Shown here: in pieces, positions 35,418 to 44,054 of the stretch
Layout: every line of letters starts with the position of its first letter
Position numbering within the stretch: the first letter of the stretch is position 1
Assembly: GCA_020638195.1 (NCBI GenBank)
Contig: JACKJC010000003.1
Coordinates: forward strand, 496,001-560,000
DNA from: Methylobacteriaceae bacterium
Lineage (GTDB): Bacteria > Pseudomonadota > Alphaproteobacteria > Rhizobiales > Beijerinckiaceae
Length of the DNA: 64,000 nucleotides
Direction of reading: 5' to 3'
Position numbers and translations under genes: made by a program
Notes under the pieces: model-generated
The model's database searches: none
Told to the model about the DNA's origin: nothing
The model's input: only the letters and a program-made list of their open reading frames with translations

Positions 35418-37088
35418 CCCACATTTCCCAAGTAAGGCGCTGATTTCGCTGTCCTGACCATTATATTTCCTATATAAAACATGGTGTTGAAGGCTGCGAG
35501 GGGCGCGTTTCATGGATCACCCAGAGGGTGCGGGCTTGCAACGGGCAGATCGGGTGGATTTCGACCCTCGCGTGCGGCTGGAATTTCGCGGCACGCAGCT
35601 CAGTTCCGACGGCGGCCTTCTGGTGATGCGCGAGCTTGATGACGCGCTCGGGTTGTCCGATTTGGCGTCAGCGGCGCTGCGCGATACTCGCTCTGGCAAG
35701 AACACGGTCCATCGGCTCGACGGCCTGTTCCGGCAATCAGTCTTTGGGCGGCTGGCCGGATACGAGGATGTCAACGACGCCAACCGTCTCGCCTGCGATC
35801 CGGTCATGCGCCAAGTTGTCGGCGGCAGAGCGGTCGATGCACAAGCGGCCTCGGCATCGCAGATGGGACGGTTCGAGACCGAGACGCTGGCTCTGGCCGG
35901 GAACCGTGCCGCGCTGGCCGACCTGAACGGGCAATGGATCGACCGGTTCCATGACCGTAACGGGCTGAAGTACATCGTTCTGGACATGGACAGCTCGGTC
36001 AGCCCGACCCATGGCGACCAGGAAGGGTCCGCCTGGAATGGCCATTTCGACTGTAGCTGCTATCACCCCAACTTTCTGTTCAACCAGTTCGGGATGCTGG
36101 AACGCTGCGCCCTGCGCCATGGCAACGTCCACAGCGCCGATGGCTGGCGTGATGTTCTCGACCCCGTCATTGCGCGCTACGCGGAGCGCGACCTTGGTGG
36201 CAGGTTCTTCCGGGCCGATGCTGCCTACGCGATCCCGGCGATCTATGAGCGATTGGAAGAAGCGCGGTTCTTCTACGCCATCCGGCTGCCCGCAAACGCG
36301 GTCCTCAAGGACAAGATCGCGCATCGGCTAACGCGCCCTGTCGGGCGGCCGTCACTGACCAAGGTCAAGCGGTTCTTCGAGGAATTCGAGTATCAGGCGG
36401 CGTCCTGGGACAAGGAACGCCGGGTGATCGCCAAGATCGAATGGCATCCGGGCGAACTGTTCCCGCGTGTCGGCTTCATCGTCACCAACCTGCCGATGGA
36501 GCCGGACTGGGTGGTGCGGTTCTACAACCAGCGCGGCACCGCCGAGCAGCACATCAAAGAGGGCAAATACGCCTTTCGCTGGACGCGGCTGTCGTGCCGG
36601 AAGTTCCGCGACAATGAGGTGCGGCTGCAACTGCACGCCCTGGCGTACAACCTGGCCACCTTCTTGCGCTGCATCGAGCTGCCCGAGGCCATGGCCGACT
36701 GGTCGTTGACCAGCCTGCAACTGAAGCTGATCAAGATCGGGGCACGTGTGGTCCGTCACGCCCGCACCATCACCTTCCAGCTGGCCGAGGTCGCTGTCAC
36801 CGGCACGATGGTACGCGCCATCCTCGCCGCTATCCGCCGATTGCGAGCGCCACCGCTATGCGCATGATCGCGATCCACGCTCAAACTGAACGAAAGCGGC
36901 TGGACAGATCTGTCCGCTGCGCTGAAAAACGCCGCCCCTGGGCAAGGAAACAGCGGCTTCGCGGTCTGATCCGTCCAGATCCAGCAGTCTGCGCGACCGC
37001 AGGTGCCGCTTGCGGCAGAAAATCCTTGTCTAGCGCTCGGATACAGGCGATCTTCACCTCAAACGCCACGCCACTTGGGGAATGCAGG
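35418..37088 (+). mobile_element. Complete IS1380-family insertion sequence
   Basis: A 1671-base element. Left end CCCACATTTCCCAAGT and right end ACTTGGGGAATGCAGG are inverted with 13 of 16 matches and start with CC, as usual for IS1380. The element is flanked by the 5-base direct repeat ATAAA (35413-35417 and 37089-37093). Length, single transposase and short target duplication all fit the family. The insertion is in the gap between msrB and mucR and interrupts no visible gene. Confidence 0.88.
35512..36867 (+). CDS. IS1380-family transposase
   Basis: A 451-residue DDE-type transposase that moves the surrounding element. Typical family segments: Ser-Ser-Asp-Gly-Gly-Leu-Leu near residue 32, Leu-Asp-Met-Asp-Ser-Ser-Val near 160 (first acidic residue), Arg-Ala-Asp-Ala-Ala-Tyr near 243 (second Asp), and the Tyr-Asn-Gln-Arg-Gly-Thr-Ala-Glu-Gln-His-Ile-Lys-Glu-Gly-Lys block near 340 with the catalytic Glu. 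The frame is intact from ATG to TGA, so the element may still be active. It reads toward mucR. Confidence 0.95.
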   Translation: MDHPEGAGLQRADRVDFDPRVRLEFRGTQLSSDGGLLVMRELDDALGLSDLASAALRDTRSGKNTVHRLDGLFRQSVFGRLAGYEDVNDANRLACDPVMRQVVGGRAVDAQAASASQMGRFETETLALAGNRAALADLNGQWIDRFHDRNGLKYIVLDMDSSVSPTHGDQEGSAWNGHFDCSCYHPNFLFNQFGMLERCALRHGNVHSADGWRDVLDPVIARYAERDLGGRFFRADAAYAIPAIYERLEEARFFYAIRLPANAVLKDKIAHRLTRPVGRPSLTKVKRFFEEFEYQAASWDKERRVIAKIEWHPGELFPRVGFIVTNLPMEPDWVVRFYNQRGTAEQHIKEGKYAFRWTRLSCRKFRDNEVRLQLHALAYNLATFLRCIELPEAMADWSLTSLQLKLIKIGARVVRHARTITFQLAEVAVTGTMVRAILAAIRRLRAPPLCA

Positions 37089-37248
37089 ATAAAACGCTCG
37101 CGCAACTTGATCATCGGGGTTTTCCAGCGTAAAAATAGCGCCTGCAAATCGGATTCGGTTTCAAGGATGCGCCCATTGGAATGCATTCGACTTGTGCAAC
37201 CCGTCGATAGTCCGCCGCAGAAGCGGATTTGCTGGAAAGAAATCTGAG
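36868..37248. other. IS right end and mucR leader
   Basis: The first 221 bases belong to the insertion sequence (non-coding right flank to 37088). The remaining 160 bases after the ATAAA target repeat are the mucR upstream region, moderately AT-rich near 37105-37150. No gene was recognised here; short open frames have no coding character. Confidence 0.5.
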
Positions 37249-37668
37249 ATGGCAGAAAATACAGCTCAAGCCCCCTACATCGAGCTGGCTGCCGACATCG
37301 TGTCGGCCTACGTCAGCAACAATTCGGTCCCGCTCGCGGAATTGCCGAATGTCATTCGTGACGTTCATTCGGCTCTGATGCGTGTGACGGAACAGAGCGC
37401 GCCGGTCGAGGTCGAGCCGCTCAAGCCCGCGGTTTCGGTCAAGAAGTCGATCACGCCGGACTACATCATCTGTCTGGAAGACGGAAAGCAGTTCAAGTCG
37501 CTGAAGCGGCACCTGCGTTCGCAATACAATCTTTCGCCCGACGCCTATCGCGAAAAGTGGGGCCTGCCGCCGGACTACCCGATGGTCGCGCCGAATTACG
37601 CCAAGGCGCGGTCCAATCTCGCCAAGCAGATGGGGCTCGGCCAGCAGCGCCGTCGCCGCGCCAAGTAA
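37249..37668 (+). CDS. mucR: MucR/Ros family zinc-finger transcriptional regulator
   Basis: A 139-residue DNA-binding regulator. An N-terminal oligomerisation part (about residues 1-60: Ala-Asp-Ile-Val-Ser-Ala-Tyr-Val-Ser-Asn-Asn) is followed by the MucR zinc finger: Cys-Leu-Glu-Asp-Gly-Lys-Gln-Phe-Lys-Ser-Leu-Lys-Arg-His-Leu near residue 80, then Tyr-Arg-Glu-Lys-Trp-Gly-Leu-Pro. A basic tail ends in Arg-Arg-Arg-Arg. In alphaproteobacteria MucR is a global, H-NS-like silencer of exopolysaccharide, motility and cell-cycle genes. The conserved start Met-Ala-Glu-Asn was chosen over upstream alternatives. A strong terminator follows. The IS inserted 160 bases upstream could affect its control. 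Confidence 0.93.
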   Translation: MAENTAQAPYIELAADIVSAYVSNNSVPLAELPNVIRDVHSALMRVTEQSAPVEVEPLKPAVSVKKSITPDYIICLEDGKQFKSLKRHLRSQYNLSPDAYREKWGLPPDYPMVAPNYAKARSNLAKQMGLGQQRRRRAK

Positions 37669-37731
37669 ATCCATACGTAAGACCCAGGTCTCAAGGGCCA
37701 GGTCTTGTTCGAAGGTTCCTCGAAGGAGCCG

Positions 37732-37766
37732 AAAAGCCCGGAACGAAGGCGTTCCGGGCTTTTTCA
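37732..37766 (+). terminator. Rho-independent terminator of mucR
   Basis: 14-base stem AAAAGCCCGGAACG / CGTTCCGGGCTTTT with loop AAGG and a T run. Confidence 0.93.
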
Positions 37767-37863
37767 TTGCGTAATGGGGGTAAAAAATCATTGACAAGGA
37801 CAAAAATCCTAGTACGCCTGTCGCAACGGTCCGCTGTGGGCCGGTGTCGACAGGAGTTGGATC

Positions 37864-38775
37864 ATGGCGCGGGATGAGGACAAGGCGACGCGGGGGCGTC
37901 GCACGCAGGGCAAGAATGGGCGACGGCCGCATGCGGCCGATGTAGAGGTCGCAGGCGCGCAGTCGCTCGGCCGCGATACGCGCCGCCTGCTCGAAGCGCT
38001 TGCGCAGGAGGGCGCCGCGCCCGCGCGCGCCGATCTGCGCGACGGCTTTCTTGTCGTCGCCGCGCCGCGTAACGGCGTGACCGCGATCATCGCCAATGCG
38101 CCCCTTGTCGCGGGTGAAGAACTTGCGCGACGCGCGCTGGCGCGCTGGTCCACGCATGTCCCGCCCCGCCTCGAATTGACAGAGGAGGGCGCGAGCCTCG
38201 CCCGTCGCCTCGCCGCGCCCGCGGGAGTCGCGCCGTTGCGCGCGCAGCACGGCGAGTTCGTCATACGCGCTCTCGAGCCGGGCGCGCAGCGCGTGCTCGT
38301 CAACGAGGCCGAAAGCCCGCTCGGCTGGCTGGCGCGGCGAAAGGGGCGCGACGGCGCGCCCTTCCTCGACCCCGCGCAGGTCGAGGCTGGCGAACGTTTC
38401 CGTCGCGACGTCGAGATCGCGCAGATCCGCCAGCGCGTCACCTCCGACTGGTCGGGCGCGGCGGGCTCCGGCCGGCGCGGCTCGCAGGACCTCAACGTGT
38501 CCGATCTCGCCATCGCCGCCCGGCAGCGGCTCGGGCGCGCGGGCGATGCTGTCGGCGCCGAGCTGAACAATCTCCTGCTCGACGTTTGCGGCCTGCAGAA
38601 GGGGCTCGAAGCTATCGAGCGCGAACGCGGCTGGCCGCCGCGCTCCGCCAAGGTGGTGTTGAAGATCGCGCTCGACCGGCTGGCCGCCCATTACGGCCTC
38701 GCGTCGCAGGCGCAAGGCCCCGAGCGTAGCCGCCTGCGCAACTGGGGCGCGACCGACTACCGTCCGGTCATCTGA
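37864..38775 (+). CDS. DUF6456 domain protein
   Basis: A 303-residue protein of an alphaproteobacterial family without known function. The C-terminal domain (about residues 155-295) contains the family blocks Glu-Ser-Pro-Leu-Gly-Trp-Leu-Ala-Arg-Arg-Lys-Gly-Arg-Asp-Gly, Gly-Glu-Arg-Phe-Arg-Arg-Asp, Arg-Val-Thr-Ser-Asp-Trp-Ser, Val-Gly-Ala-Glu-Leu-Asn-Asn-Leu-Leu-Leu-Asp-Val-Cys and Glu-Arg-Gly-Trp-Pro-Pro-Arg-Ser-Ala-Lys-Val-Val-Leu. The N-terminal part is basic and variable. The helical, basic C-terminal domain could bind nucleic acid, but this is inference. A TTGACA at 37791 may be its -35 box, although no good -10 follows. Confidence 0.85.
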   Translation: MARDEDKATRGRRTQGKNGRRPHAADVEVAGAQSLGRDTRRLLEALAQEGAAPARADLRDGFLVVAAPRNGVTAIIANAPLVAGEELARRALARWSTHVPPRLELTEEGASLARRLAAPAGVAPLRAQHGEFVIRALEPGAQRVLVNEAESPLGWLARRKGRDGAPFLDPAQVEAGERFRRDVEIAQIRQRVTSDWSGAAGSGRRGSQDLNVSDLAIAARQRLGRAGDAVGAELNNLLLDVCGLQKGLEAIERERGWPPRSAKVVLKIALDRLAAHYGLASQAQGPERSRLRNWGATDYRPVI

Positions 38776-38779
38776 AGGT

Positions 38780-39226
38780 TCAGGCGGCCTCGAGCGCGCC
38801 GCGCGCATCCGCCTTGATGCGCTCGACCATCGAGCGCAGCCCGTTCGAGCGCTGCGGCGTGAGATGCGCGCCGAGTCCCAGCCGATCGAAGACCGCATGC
38901 GCGTCCGCGTCGAGAATGCCGCGCGCCGTCCGCCCTGAGAAGATCGCGAGCGTGAGCGCGACCAGCCCGCGCACGATATGCGCGTCGCTGTCGCCCAGAA
39001 AGGTGAGGCGCGGCTCGCCGGAATCGTCTTTGTCGACATGCGTTTCGAGCCAGACCTGGCTCGCGCAGCCGCGCACGCGGTTGGTCTCGTTATGCGCGGT
39101 CTCGGGCAGGGGCGTCAGAGTACGGCCCAACTCGATCAGATAGCGATAGCGGTCGTCCCAATCGTCGAGGAACTCGAAATTCTCGATGATTTCGGCGAGT
39201 GGGGCGGGGGCGGTCTGGGACGTCAT
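38780..39226 (-). CDS. sufE: SufE family cysteine desulfuration protein
   Basis: A 148-residue sulfur-acceptor protein that takes persulfide from a SufS-type desulfurase for Fe-S cluster assembly. The active Cys is in Val-Arg-Gly-Cys-Ala-Ser-Gln-Val-Trp near residue 54. Other family blocks are Trp-Asp-Asp-Arg-Tyr-Arg-Tyr-Leu-Ile-Glu-Leu-Gly and Arg-Ser-Asn-Gly-Leu-Arg-Ser-Met-Val. Length is normal. No suf operon is adjacent, as is common for sufE in Rhizobiales. Its stop lies 4 bases from the stop of the convergent DUF6456 gene. Confidence 0.94.
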   Translation of the reverse strand: MTSQTAPAPLAEIIENFEFLDDWDDRYRYLIELGRTLTPLPETAHNETNRVRGCASQVWLETHVDKDDSGEPRLTFLGDSDAHIVRGLVALTLAIFSGRTARGILDADAHAVFDRLGLGAHLTPQRSNGLRSMVERIKADARGALEAA

Positions 39227-39282
39227 GACCTTCTATATTGCGCGGCGCGGCGCAAATCACGAGGCAATTGGCGTGCTTCTGC

Positions 39283-39549
39283 TCACTCGACGATCGATCC
39301 TCGCAGGAACGGCCGCCCAGCCGGCTGGTTGCGCGCTGGAACGCTGACGAGCGCCAGGCATCCCGCGGGATCGGCCTTGCAGGAGGAGACCGCCGCCTCG
39401 AGCGCCGCCGTCTGCGCGCGCTGCACGATTTCGCCGGCCGCATGCCCTGCGGCCTGGCGCGCGAGATTCTCGGGGCGCTCGCCGCCGGGCCAGCTCATGC
39501 AATAGAACACCAGCGACAGCCAGAACGCGGACTTGAGAAAGAAGAACAT
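39283..39549 (-). CDS. DUF5330 family small protein
   Basis: An 88-residue protein with an N-terminal hydrophobic helix (Met-Phe-Phe-Phe-Leu-Lys-Ser-Ala-Phe-Trp-Leu-Ser-Leu-Val), the usual beginning of DUF5330 proteins of Rhizobiales. An Ala-rich middle with two Cys follows. It is probably membrane-anchored; function is unknown. Upstream of sufE on the same strand with a 56-base gap. Confidence 0.75.
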   Translation of the reverse strand: MFFFLKSAFWLSLVFYCMSWPGGERPENLARQAAGHAAGEIVQRAQTAALEAAVSSCKADPAGCLALVSVPARNQPAGRPFLRGSIVE

Positions 39550-39852
39550 CGACGGGATCGTTTTCCAACAGCTGCCCGGATGTTAGCGCCGACATTCTGC
39601 ATTTGCGTCAAATGACGACGACGAATTGCGCGTGTCGCATTAGGTTTGCGTTTACCTCTGGACGCGCCGACTCCCGCATTTGGAAACGGGTTGAAAACCA
39701 TAACGTCCGATTTCGCGCGTCGAAACCTTTTGTCGGCGCATTTGTGGCGCGCGGTAGGTCTCGATCCCCCGCAATTTAGGGTTCACTTAAGGCGGCTCTG
39801 CAACATTGGCGGCGGGAGAAAAGGACGCCAGTCCTGCCCCCAGGGGGTGTGC
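39550..39852. other. Divergent regulatory region of DUF5330 and the sensor kinase
   Basis: A 303-base gap without a credible gene. It is more AT-rich than its flanks around 39600-39660 and contains a CtrA-like site at 39776. Confidence 0.5.
39776..39790. promoter_or_regulatory. CtrA-like box upstream of the PleC-like kinase
   Basis: TTAG, seven bases, TTAA: one mismatch to the CtrA box with exact spacing, about 65-77 bases before the kinase start. PleC/DivJ-type kinases themselves feed into CtrA control, so feedback is plausible. Confidence 0.45.
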
Positions 39853-41691
39853 GTGAGCGTAGTATCCGTCATCGAGCAGCGTATCGCGGATTTCGCGATT
39901 GCTCAGGCGCCAGCAGGCGCAGTCGAACGTGCGAGGCTGAAGGCCTTCGTGGCCGCGCGTCTCGGCCTTTCGGCCTTTCTCATGATCGCCGCGCCGGTCT
40001 GGCTGCTGGCGGTCGCACCGCCGCCGCTGTGGCAATGCGCGGCTTTCGCGGCCCTGCTCGCGCCGGTCGCCGCCATCTTCGCGCTGTCGCGAGGCGCGTC
40101 GCTCGACACGGCGCAGATCGTTTCTGTCGCCGGACTGCTCGGTTTCGCCGCCGCTCTCGCATTCGGCGGCGCCTCTTTCGTCGCGCTCGCCTTCGTCGCC
40201 ACGCTTCTTGCCGTGCTCGAGGCGGCCAGCTCCTCCAACATGCGGCTCGTCCTCGGCTCCGCTGCGGTCGCCGTCGTCGGCGTCGCCATCGCCATCGCCG
40301 CCTTCGCGGATGCCGCCGCTTCCGGTCCGGCGCTCGGCGGCGCCGCGCTCGCCGCCATTCTCGCCGCCATGATCGCCTATGCCTGCGCGCTCGGCTGGTC
40401 CATGGCCTATGTCGGCGCCGTCGCCATGTATGGCGAGCGTCGCGAGACGCTGCGTCACGAGGCGCTCGCGCAAACGATCGGCGATCTCGTCCTGCGTCAG
40501 GATCGCGACGGTTCCGTGGTTTACGCCAGCAAGGAGGCCCTGGTCCTGTTCGGCCTGACGCCGCGCGACCTGATGGGTCGCGGCATGTTCGAGCGCATTC
40601 ACGTGGCCGATCGTCCGGCCTTCCTCAGCGCCATCGCCGATGCGCTCGCCGGCAATGCGACGGTCGCCTGCCAGGTGCGCCTGCGTCGTGGCGCGCTCGC
40701 CGAGCAGGACCAAGCCTCGACCGAACCGAACTTCGCCTGGATCGAATTGCGCACGCACAATCTGCCGCAGGAACGTCGCGCCAGCGATCCCAACGATCAC
40801 GCAGCGGTCGTCACCATCGTGCGCGACGTGACGCGCCAGCGTCAGGCGGAAGAAGATATTATCCACGCCCGCGAACACGCCGAGCAGGCGAACGTGTGGA
40901 AGGATCGCTTCCTCGCCAATGTCAGCCACGAATTGCGCACGCCGCTCAACGCAATCATCGGCTTCGCGGAAATCCTGACCAACGAGGACATGGTTCCGAC
41001 CGACGCCGCGCGCCGCAAGGAATATGCGCAGATCATCCATTCCTCGGGCCATCACCTGCTCGAAGTGGTGAACTCGATTCTCGACGTCTCGAAGATCGAC
41101 GCCGGCTCGTTCGACATCGTCACCGAACCCTTCGCGTTGCCGCCGCTGCTCGATCAGTGCTGCGACATGATCGGCCTCAAGGCGACGCAGGCCAACGTGC
41201 AGATCGTGCGCGACTATCCGCGCAACATGGACGAGCTCGTCGCCGACAAACGCGCGTGCAAGCAGATCGTCATCAACCTCATGTCGAACGCCGTGAAATT
41301 CACGCAGCCTGGCGGCACCGTCACGCTGACGGCGCGGCCGGAAGGCAACAGCTTCGTTCTAAGCGTTTCCGACACCGGCATCGGCATCGACGCCAAGGAT
41401 CTCAAGCATCTCGGCGATCCCTTTTTCCAGGCGCACAATTCGACGACGCGTCCGTACGAGGGCACCGGCCTCGGCCTGTCGCTGGTGCGCGGCCTCGTCG
41501 GTCTGCACGGCGGCTCCATTTCGGTTGAGAGCGTCATCGGCCAGGGCACGACGGTCACCATTCGCCTGCCGGCCCATTGCGCGACGGCGCACGGCGGTTC
41601 GCGCCTCGCCAGGATCGAGACCTTCGCCCGCCGAGGCGGAGCGCCCGTCCTCCAACAGACACATACGGAAGTGGTGAAGAAAATTGCGTAA
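39853..41691 (+). CDS. PAS-domain sensor histidine kinase (PleC/DivJ-like)
   Basis: A 612-residue inner-membrane kinase. About six hydrophobic helices lie at residues 35-195, then a PAS domain at about 205-335. A HisKA domain with phospho-acceptor His359 in Asn-Val-Ser-His-Glu-Leu-Arg-Thr-Pro-Leu-Asn-Ala follows. The HATPase domain has N box Ile-Val-Ile-Asn-Leu-Met-Ser-Asn-Ala-Val-Lys-Phe, G1 Asp-Thr-Gly-Ile-Gly-Ile and G2 Gly-Thr-Gly-Leu-Gly-Leu. The HisKA sequence resembles the PleC/DivJ/PdhS set that controls DivK and hence CtrA. The start is GTG 39853 (or GTG 39847). Its 3' end overlaps the next gene by 8 bases. Confidence 0.9.
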   Translation: MSVVSVIEQRIADFAIAQAPAGAVERARLKAFVAARLGLSAFLMIAAPVWLLAVAPPPLWQCAAFAALLAPVAAIFALSRGASLDTAQIVSVAGLLGFAAALAFGGASFVALAFVATLLAVLEAASSSNMRLVLGSAAVAVVGVAIAIAAFADAAASGPALGGAALAAILAAMIAYACALGWSMAYVGAVAMYGERRETLRHEALAQTIGDLVLRQDRDGSVVYASKEALVLFGLTPRDLMGRGMFERIHVADRPAFLSAIADALAGNATVACQVRLRRGALAEQDQASTEPNFAWIELRTHNLPQERRASDPNDHAAVVTIVRDVTRQRQAEEDIIHAREHAEQANVWKDRFLANVSHELRTPLNAIIGFAEILTNEDMVPTDAARRKEYAQIIHSSGHHLLEVVNSILDVSKIDAGSFDIVTEPFALPPLLDQCCDMIGLKATQANVQIVRDYPRNMDELVADKRACKQIVINLMSNAVKFTQPGGTVTLTARPEGNSFVLSVSDTGIGIDAKDLKHLGDPFFQAHNSTTRPYEGTGLGLSLVRGLVGLHGGSISVESVIGQGTTVTIRLPAHCATAHGGSRLARIETFARRGGAPVLQQTHTEVVKKIA

Positions 41692-42496
41692 GGCTACGCG
41701 TAAGGACCTCGACTTCGATTTCGACTATGACGACGACGCGCCGCGATCTGAAGCGCCGAAGAAGCGCGCGCGCATATCGGCGACCCAGATCGGCGTCTTT
41801 GGACTGGCGACGCTGTCGCTCGCCATCGTCGTGAACGCGGCCTTTTTGCAGGATCAGCGCCGCAGCGCGCCCTTGTTCAAGATCACGCTCGGCGAACCCG
41901 AGACCAGGCCCGCCCCGCAACCGCAGGCGTTGCCGCCCCTGCCGCCGCCGCGCGTTGTCGAGGCGACGCCGCAGCCCGTCCAGAAGATCGCGCCGCCGGA
42001 GCCGCCGCGTACGACGGCGGGCGGCTCGAAGGTCGATCTCATCGCGCGCGAGCTCGGTCGCGGCTCCGATCCCATAGCCCGCGAGATCGCGCGTCTGGAG
42101 ACGCCGGCGCCACGGGTCGAAAAACCCGCGCCGGTCGAAAGGCCGCGCGCCGAGAAATCACATGCGGAAAAGCCGCGTGCGGAAAAATCTCGCGCGGAAA
42201 AGCCGCAGCACGCGAAGGCCGCGCCCGCCGAGCCGCGCCGCAAGGACGCCATCGCGGGCCTGCTCCAGAAATCCGAAGCCACGTCGCAGAAGGCCCGAGA
42301 ACCGGCCTCGACCGACGTGCTCGCCGCGCAGCGCGCTCTGCAGCGCCTCGGCTTCATCGTTCGGCCGAACGGCGTGTTCGATTCCACGACGCGTCAGGCA
42401 ATCGCGCAATTCGAGCGCGATCGGCACATGCCCGCGCGCGGCGAACTGACGGCCGCGATCAAGCGCGAACTTCTGCGAAGCGCCGAGGCGCAATGA
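41684..42496 (+). CDS. Peptidoglycan-binding domain protein with single membrane anchor
   Basis: A 270-residue protein: acidic N-terminus (Leu-Asp-Phe-Asp-Phe-Asp-Tyr-Asp-Asp-Asp), one transmembrane helix at about residues 34-56, then a long Pro/Ala/Lys/Glu-rich linker with tandem Ala-Glu-Lys-(Pro/Ser) units (about 145-175). A C-terminal peptidoglycan-binding helical domain follows (Ala-Gln-Arg-Ala-Leu-Gln-Arg-Leu-Gly-Phe, Gly-Val-Phe-Asp-Ser-Thr-Thr-Arg-Gln-Ala-Ile-Ala-Gln-Phe-Glu). It probably spans the periplasm to touch the cell wall. The TTG start overlaps the kinase stop by 8 bases, so it is translationally coupled to the kinase. A structural or signalling link between the two is an inference. 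Confidence 0.82.
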   Translation: MRKATRKDLDFDFDYDDDAPRSEAPKKRARISATQIGVFGLATLSLAIVVNAAFLQDQRRSAPLFKITLGEPETRPAPQPQALPPLPPPRVVEATPQPVQKIAPPEPPRTTAGGSKVDLIARELGRGSDPIAREIARLETPAPRVEKPAPVERPRAEKSHAEKPRAEKSRAEKPQHAKAAPAEPRRKDAIAGLLQKSEATSQKAREPASTDVLAAQRALQRLGFIVRPNGVFDSTTRQAIAQFERDRHMPARGELTAAIKRELLRSAEAQ

Positions 42497-42497
42497 C

Positions 42498-42833
42498 GTG
42501 CGCCTGCGCGCCGACATCTTCGTCGCGGCGCTGATCCGCCGCGCGCAGGTCGAGGGCGCCTACGCCACTCTCAGACGTCGCGGCGCGCCGGAAGCCGGCG
42601 CGATTTTCGTCCGCGTCGATCGTCTCGATGGCGTCTCCGCGCTTTTCGGCCCCGCGCCGCAGAGCGAGATCGGCGAGGACGGCGACCGTCTCTTTCGTCG
42701 CATGCACGATGAAGAGTGGATCGACAATCTCGCCGTCGAGGAGAGGCTGCGCCGCGAGATGAAATTCGATCCCGATTTGTGGATCGTCGATATCGAGGAT
42801 CGTAGGGGCCGAGATTTTCTCACGCCCGCCTGA
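42498..42833 (+). CDS. DUF1491 family protein
   Basis: A 111-residue protein of an alphaproteobacterial family with unknown role. Family blocks: Leu-Arg-Ala-Asp-Ile-Phe-Val-Ala-Ala-Leu-Ile-Arg-Arg at the start, Arg-Arg-Gly-Ala-Pro-Glu-Ala-Gly-Ala-Ile-Phe-Val, and Asp-Pro-Asp-Leu-Trp-Ile-Val-Asp-Ile-Glu-Asp near the end. GTG start one base after the stop of the preceding gene, so it belongs to the same operon as the kinase. Its last 14 bases overlap the end of the convergent DUF2336 gene. Confidence 0.88.
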   Translation: MRLRADIFVAALIRRAQVEGAYATLRRRGAPEAGAIFVRVDRLDGVSALFGPAPQSEIGEDGDRLFRRMHDEEWIDNLAVEERLRREMKFDPDLWIVDIEDRRGRDFLTPA

Positions 42834-43914
42834 TCGTCCGCGTCACTCCTCCAGTATCGAGCTTCGGCTTTCCTTGCCACGCGGGCGCGCTGTCGATCGA
42901 ACCGTCATATTCCGTCGTCGCCCGCCGTTGCCGGCCTGGCAGGAGGGACGCGAGCAGGGCGCTGGCCGCGCGCGGCGGCGCCTGCAGCGCGAAGCGCAGG
43001 CCGGACATGGGGTCCGCGAGCGCGGCCGCGAGATCGGGGCGCAGCGCGATGATCGCCGGCTCGCACTCGGTCGCGGAAAATCCTGATGTCGCGAAGATGA
43101 GGCCGAGCGGCTCCCCGCCGGCGTCGCGCGCCAGACGCTCGATCGCCGCGCGCGAGACCCGGATGGCGCGCGCGAGAATCGAGCAGAAGCGCGGGAGGTC
43201 GCCGCATTCGGCGGCGCCGAAGGCGTCGCGACGCGCGGCGTCGAAGCCGGCCGGGAGATAGTCGCGCGCCGCGAGCGATCCGCGCGCGGCGTCGAGCAGA
43301 ATGCGCCGTCGAGCCGCCGCATCCGCGGACAGGAACAATACGGTTCGGTCGAGCGCATGATCGTCGCGCGCCAGCAGAAGCCGTCCGAGGTCGAGATCGA
43401 CGCGCGCGCGTTGCGTCAGCGCGATCAGAGCGCCGCGATCGAGACTGATCGTCCTGTTCGCGGCGAGCCCGTGCAGCGCTTCCGGCTCCAGCCTTCGCGC
43501 GAGCGCGCCCGTGGTCGCCGCATCAAGGTCTTCCCGCTGCGCGATCGCGACAGCTTCGCGCACATCGCCGTCGGTCGCGCGTTCAAGCAGCAGTGTTGCG
43601 GGCAGGTCGGGCGCTCGGGCGAGGACGGTGGCCGCGCTCTCGGGCCCGCAGGCGATCAGGCGCGCGAGGACGGCCGCCGGCGCGGCGGGGCAGGGCGCGA
43701 GCCTTTGCGCGATGCGCTGCGCCGCTGAGTCGTCGACATGGTCGAGCGCGGAAATCATCAGCTCTTCATAGCGCGCGCAGGCGGCCGCGTCGGGCCTCGC
43801 GATCGTGACGAAGCGATCAGTCGCGACGCGCGCGGCGACGCCTTCGAAGTCCAACGATTGCGCCCGGCCCGTGGCGGTCAGGGATTCCAGGCGCTTCCGC
43901 AACGTCTCGTCCAT
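42820..43914 (-). CDS. DUF2336 family helical-repeat protein
   Basis: A 364-residue Ala/Leu/Arg-rich protein made of short helical repeats, as in the DUF2336 family (HEAT-like; function unknown, found in Alphaproteobacteria). Typical are runs such as Leu-Ala-Arg-Ala-Pro-Asp-Leu-Pro-Ala-Thr-Leu-Leu and Ala-Val-Ala-Ile-Ala-Gln-Arg-Glu-Asp-Leu. Start placed at Met-Asp-Glu-Thr-Leu-Arg-Lys; in-frame ATGs 12 and 36 bases upstream are possible. The last bases overlap the convergent DUF1491 gene. Confidence 0.75.
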   Translation of the reverse strand: MDETLRKRLESLTATGRAQSLDFEGVAARVATDRFVTIARPDAAACARYEELMISALDHVDDSAAQRIAQRLAPCPAAPAAVLARLIACGPESAATVLARAPDLPATLLLERATDGDVREAVAIAQREDLDAATTGALARRLEPEALHGLAANRTISLDRGALIALTQRARVDLDLGRLLLARDDHALDRTVLFLSADAAARRRILLDAARGSLAARDYLPAGFDAARRDAFGAAECGDLPRFCSILARAIRVSRAAIERLARDAGGEPLGLIFATSGFSATECEPAIIALRPDLAAALADPMSGLRFALQAPPRAASALLASLLPGRQRRATTEYDGSIDSAPAWQGKPKLDTGGVTRTIRRA

Positions 43915-44054
43915 TGTGTTGCACATCTGCGTCAGCAAAGATGCTTCCACAATTGAATCGCATTTGTTGACACAAAGTTAACCATCGGGATTCGACACTT
44001 GCAGCAAGGCGCGCGACCGGCCGACATTTTTCGGCGCGCCTCGGAGAGGGAAAG

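Noticed and set aside
43967..43995. Promoter at TTGACA before the 44055 gene
   Set aside because: No acceptable -10 at a suitable distance; left as a remark only.
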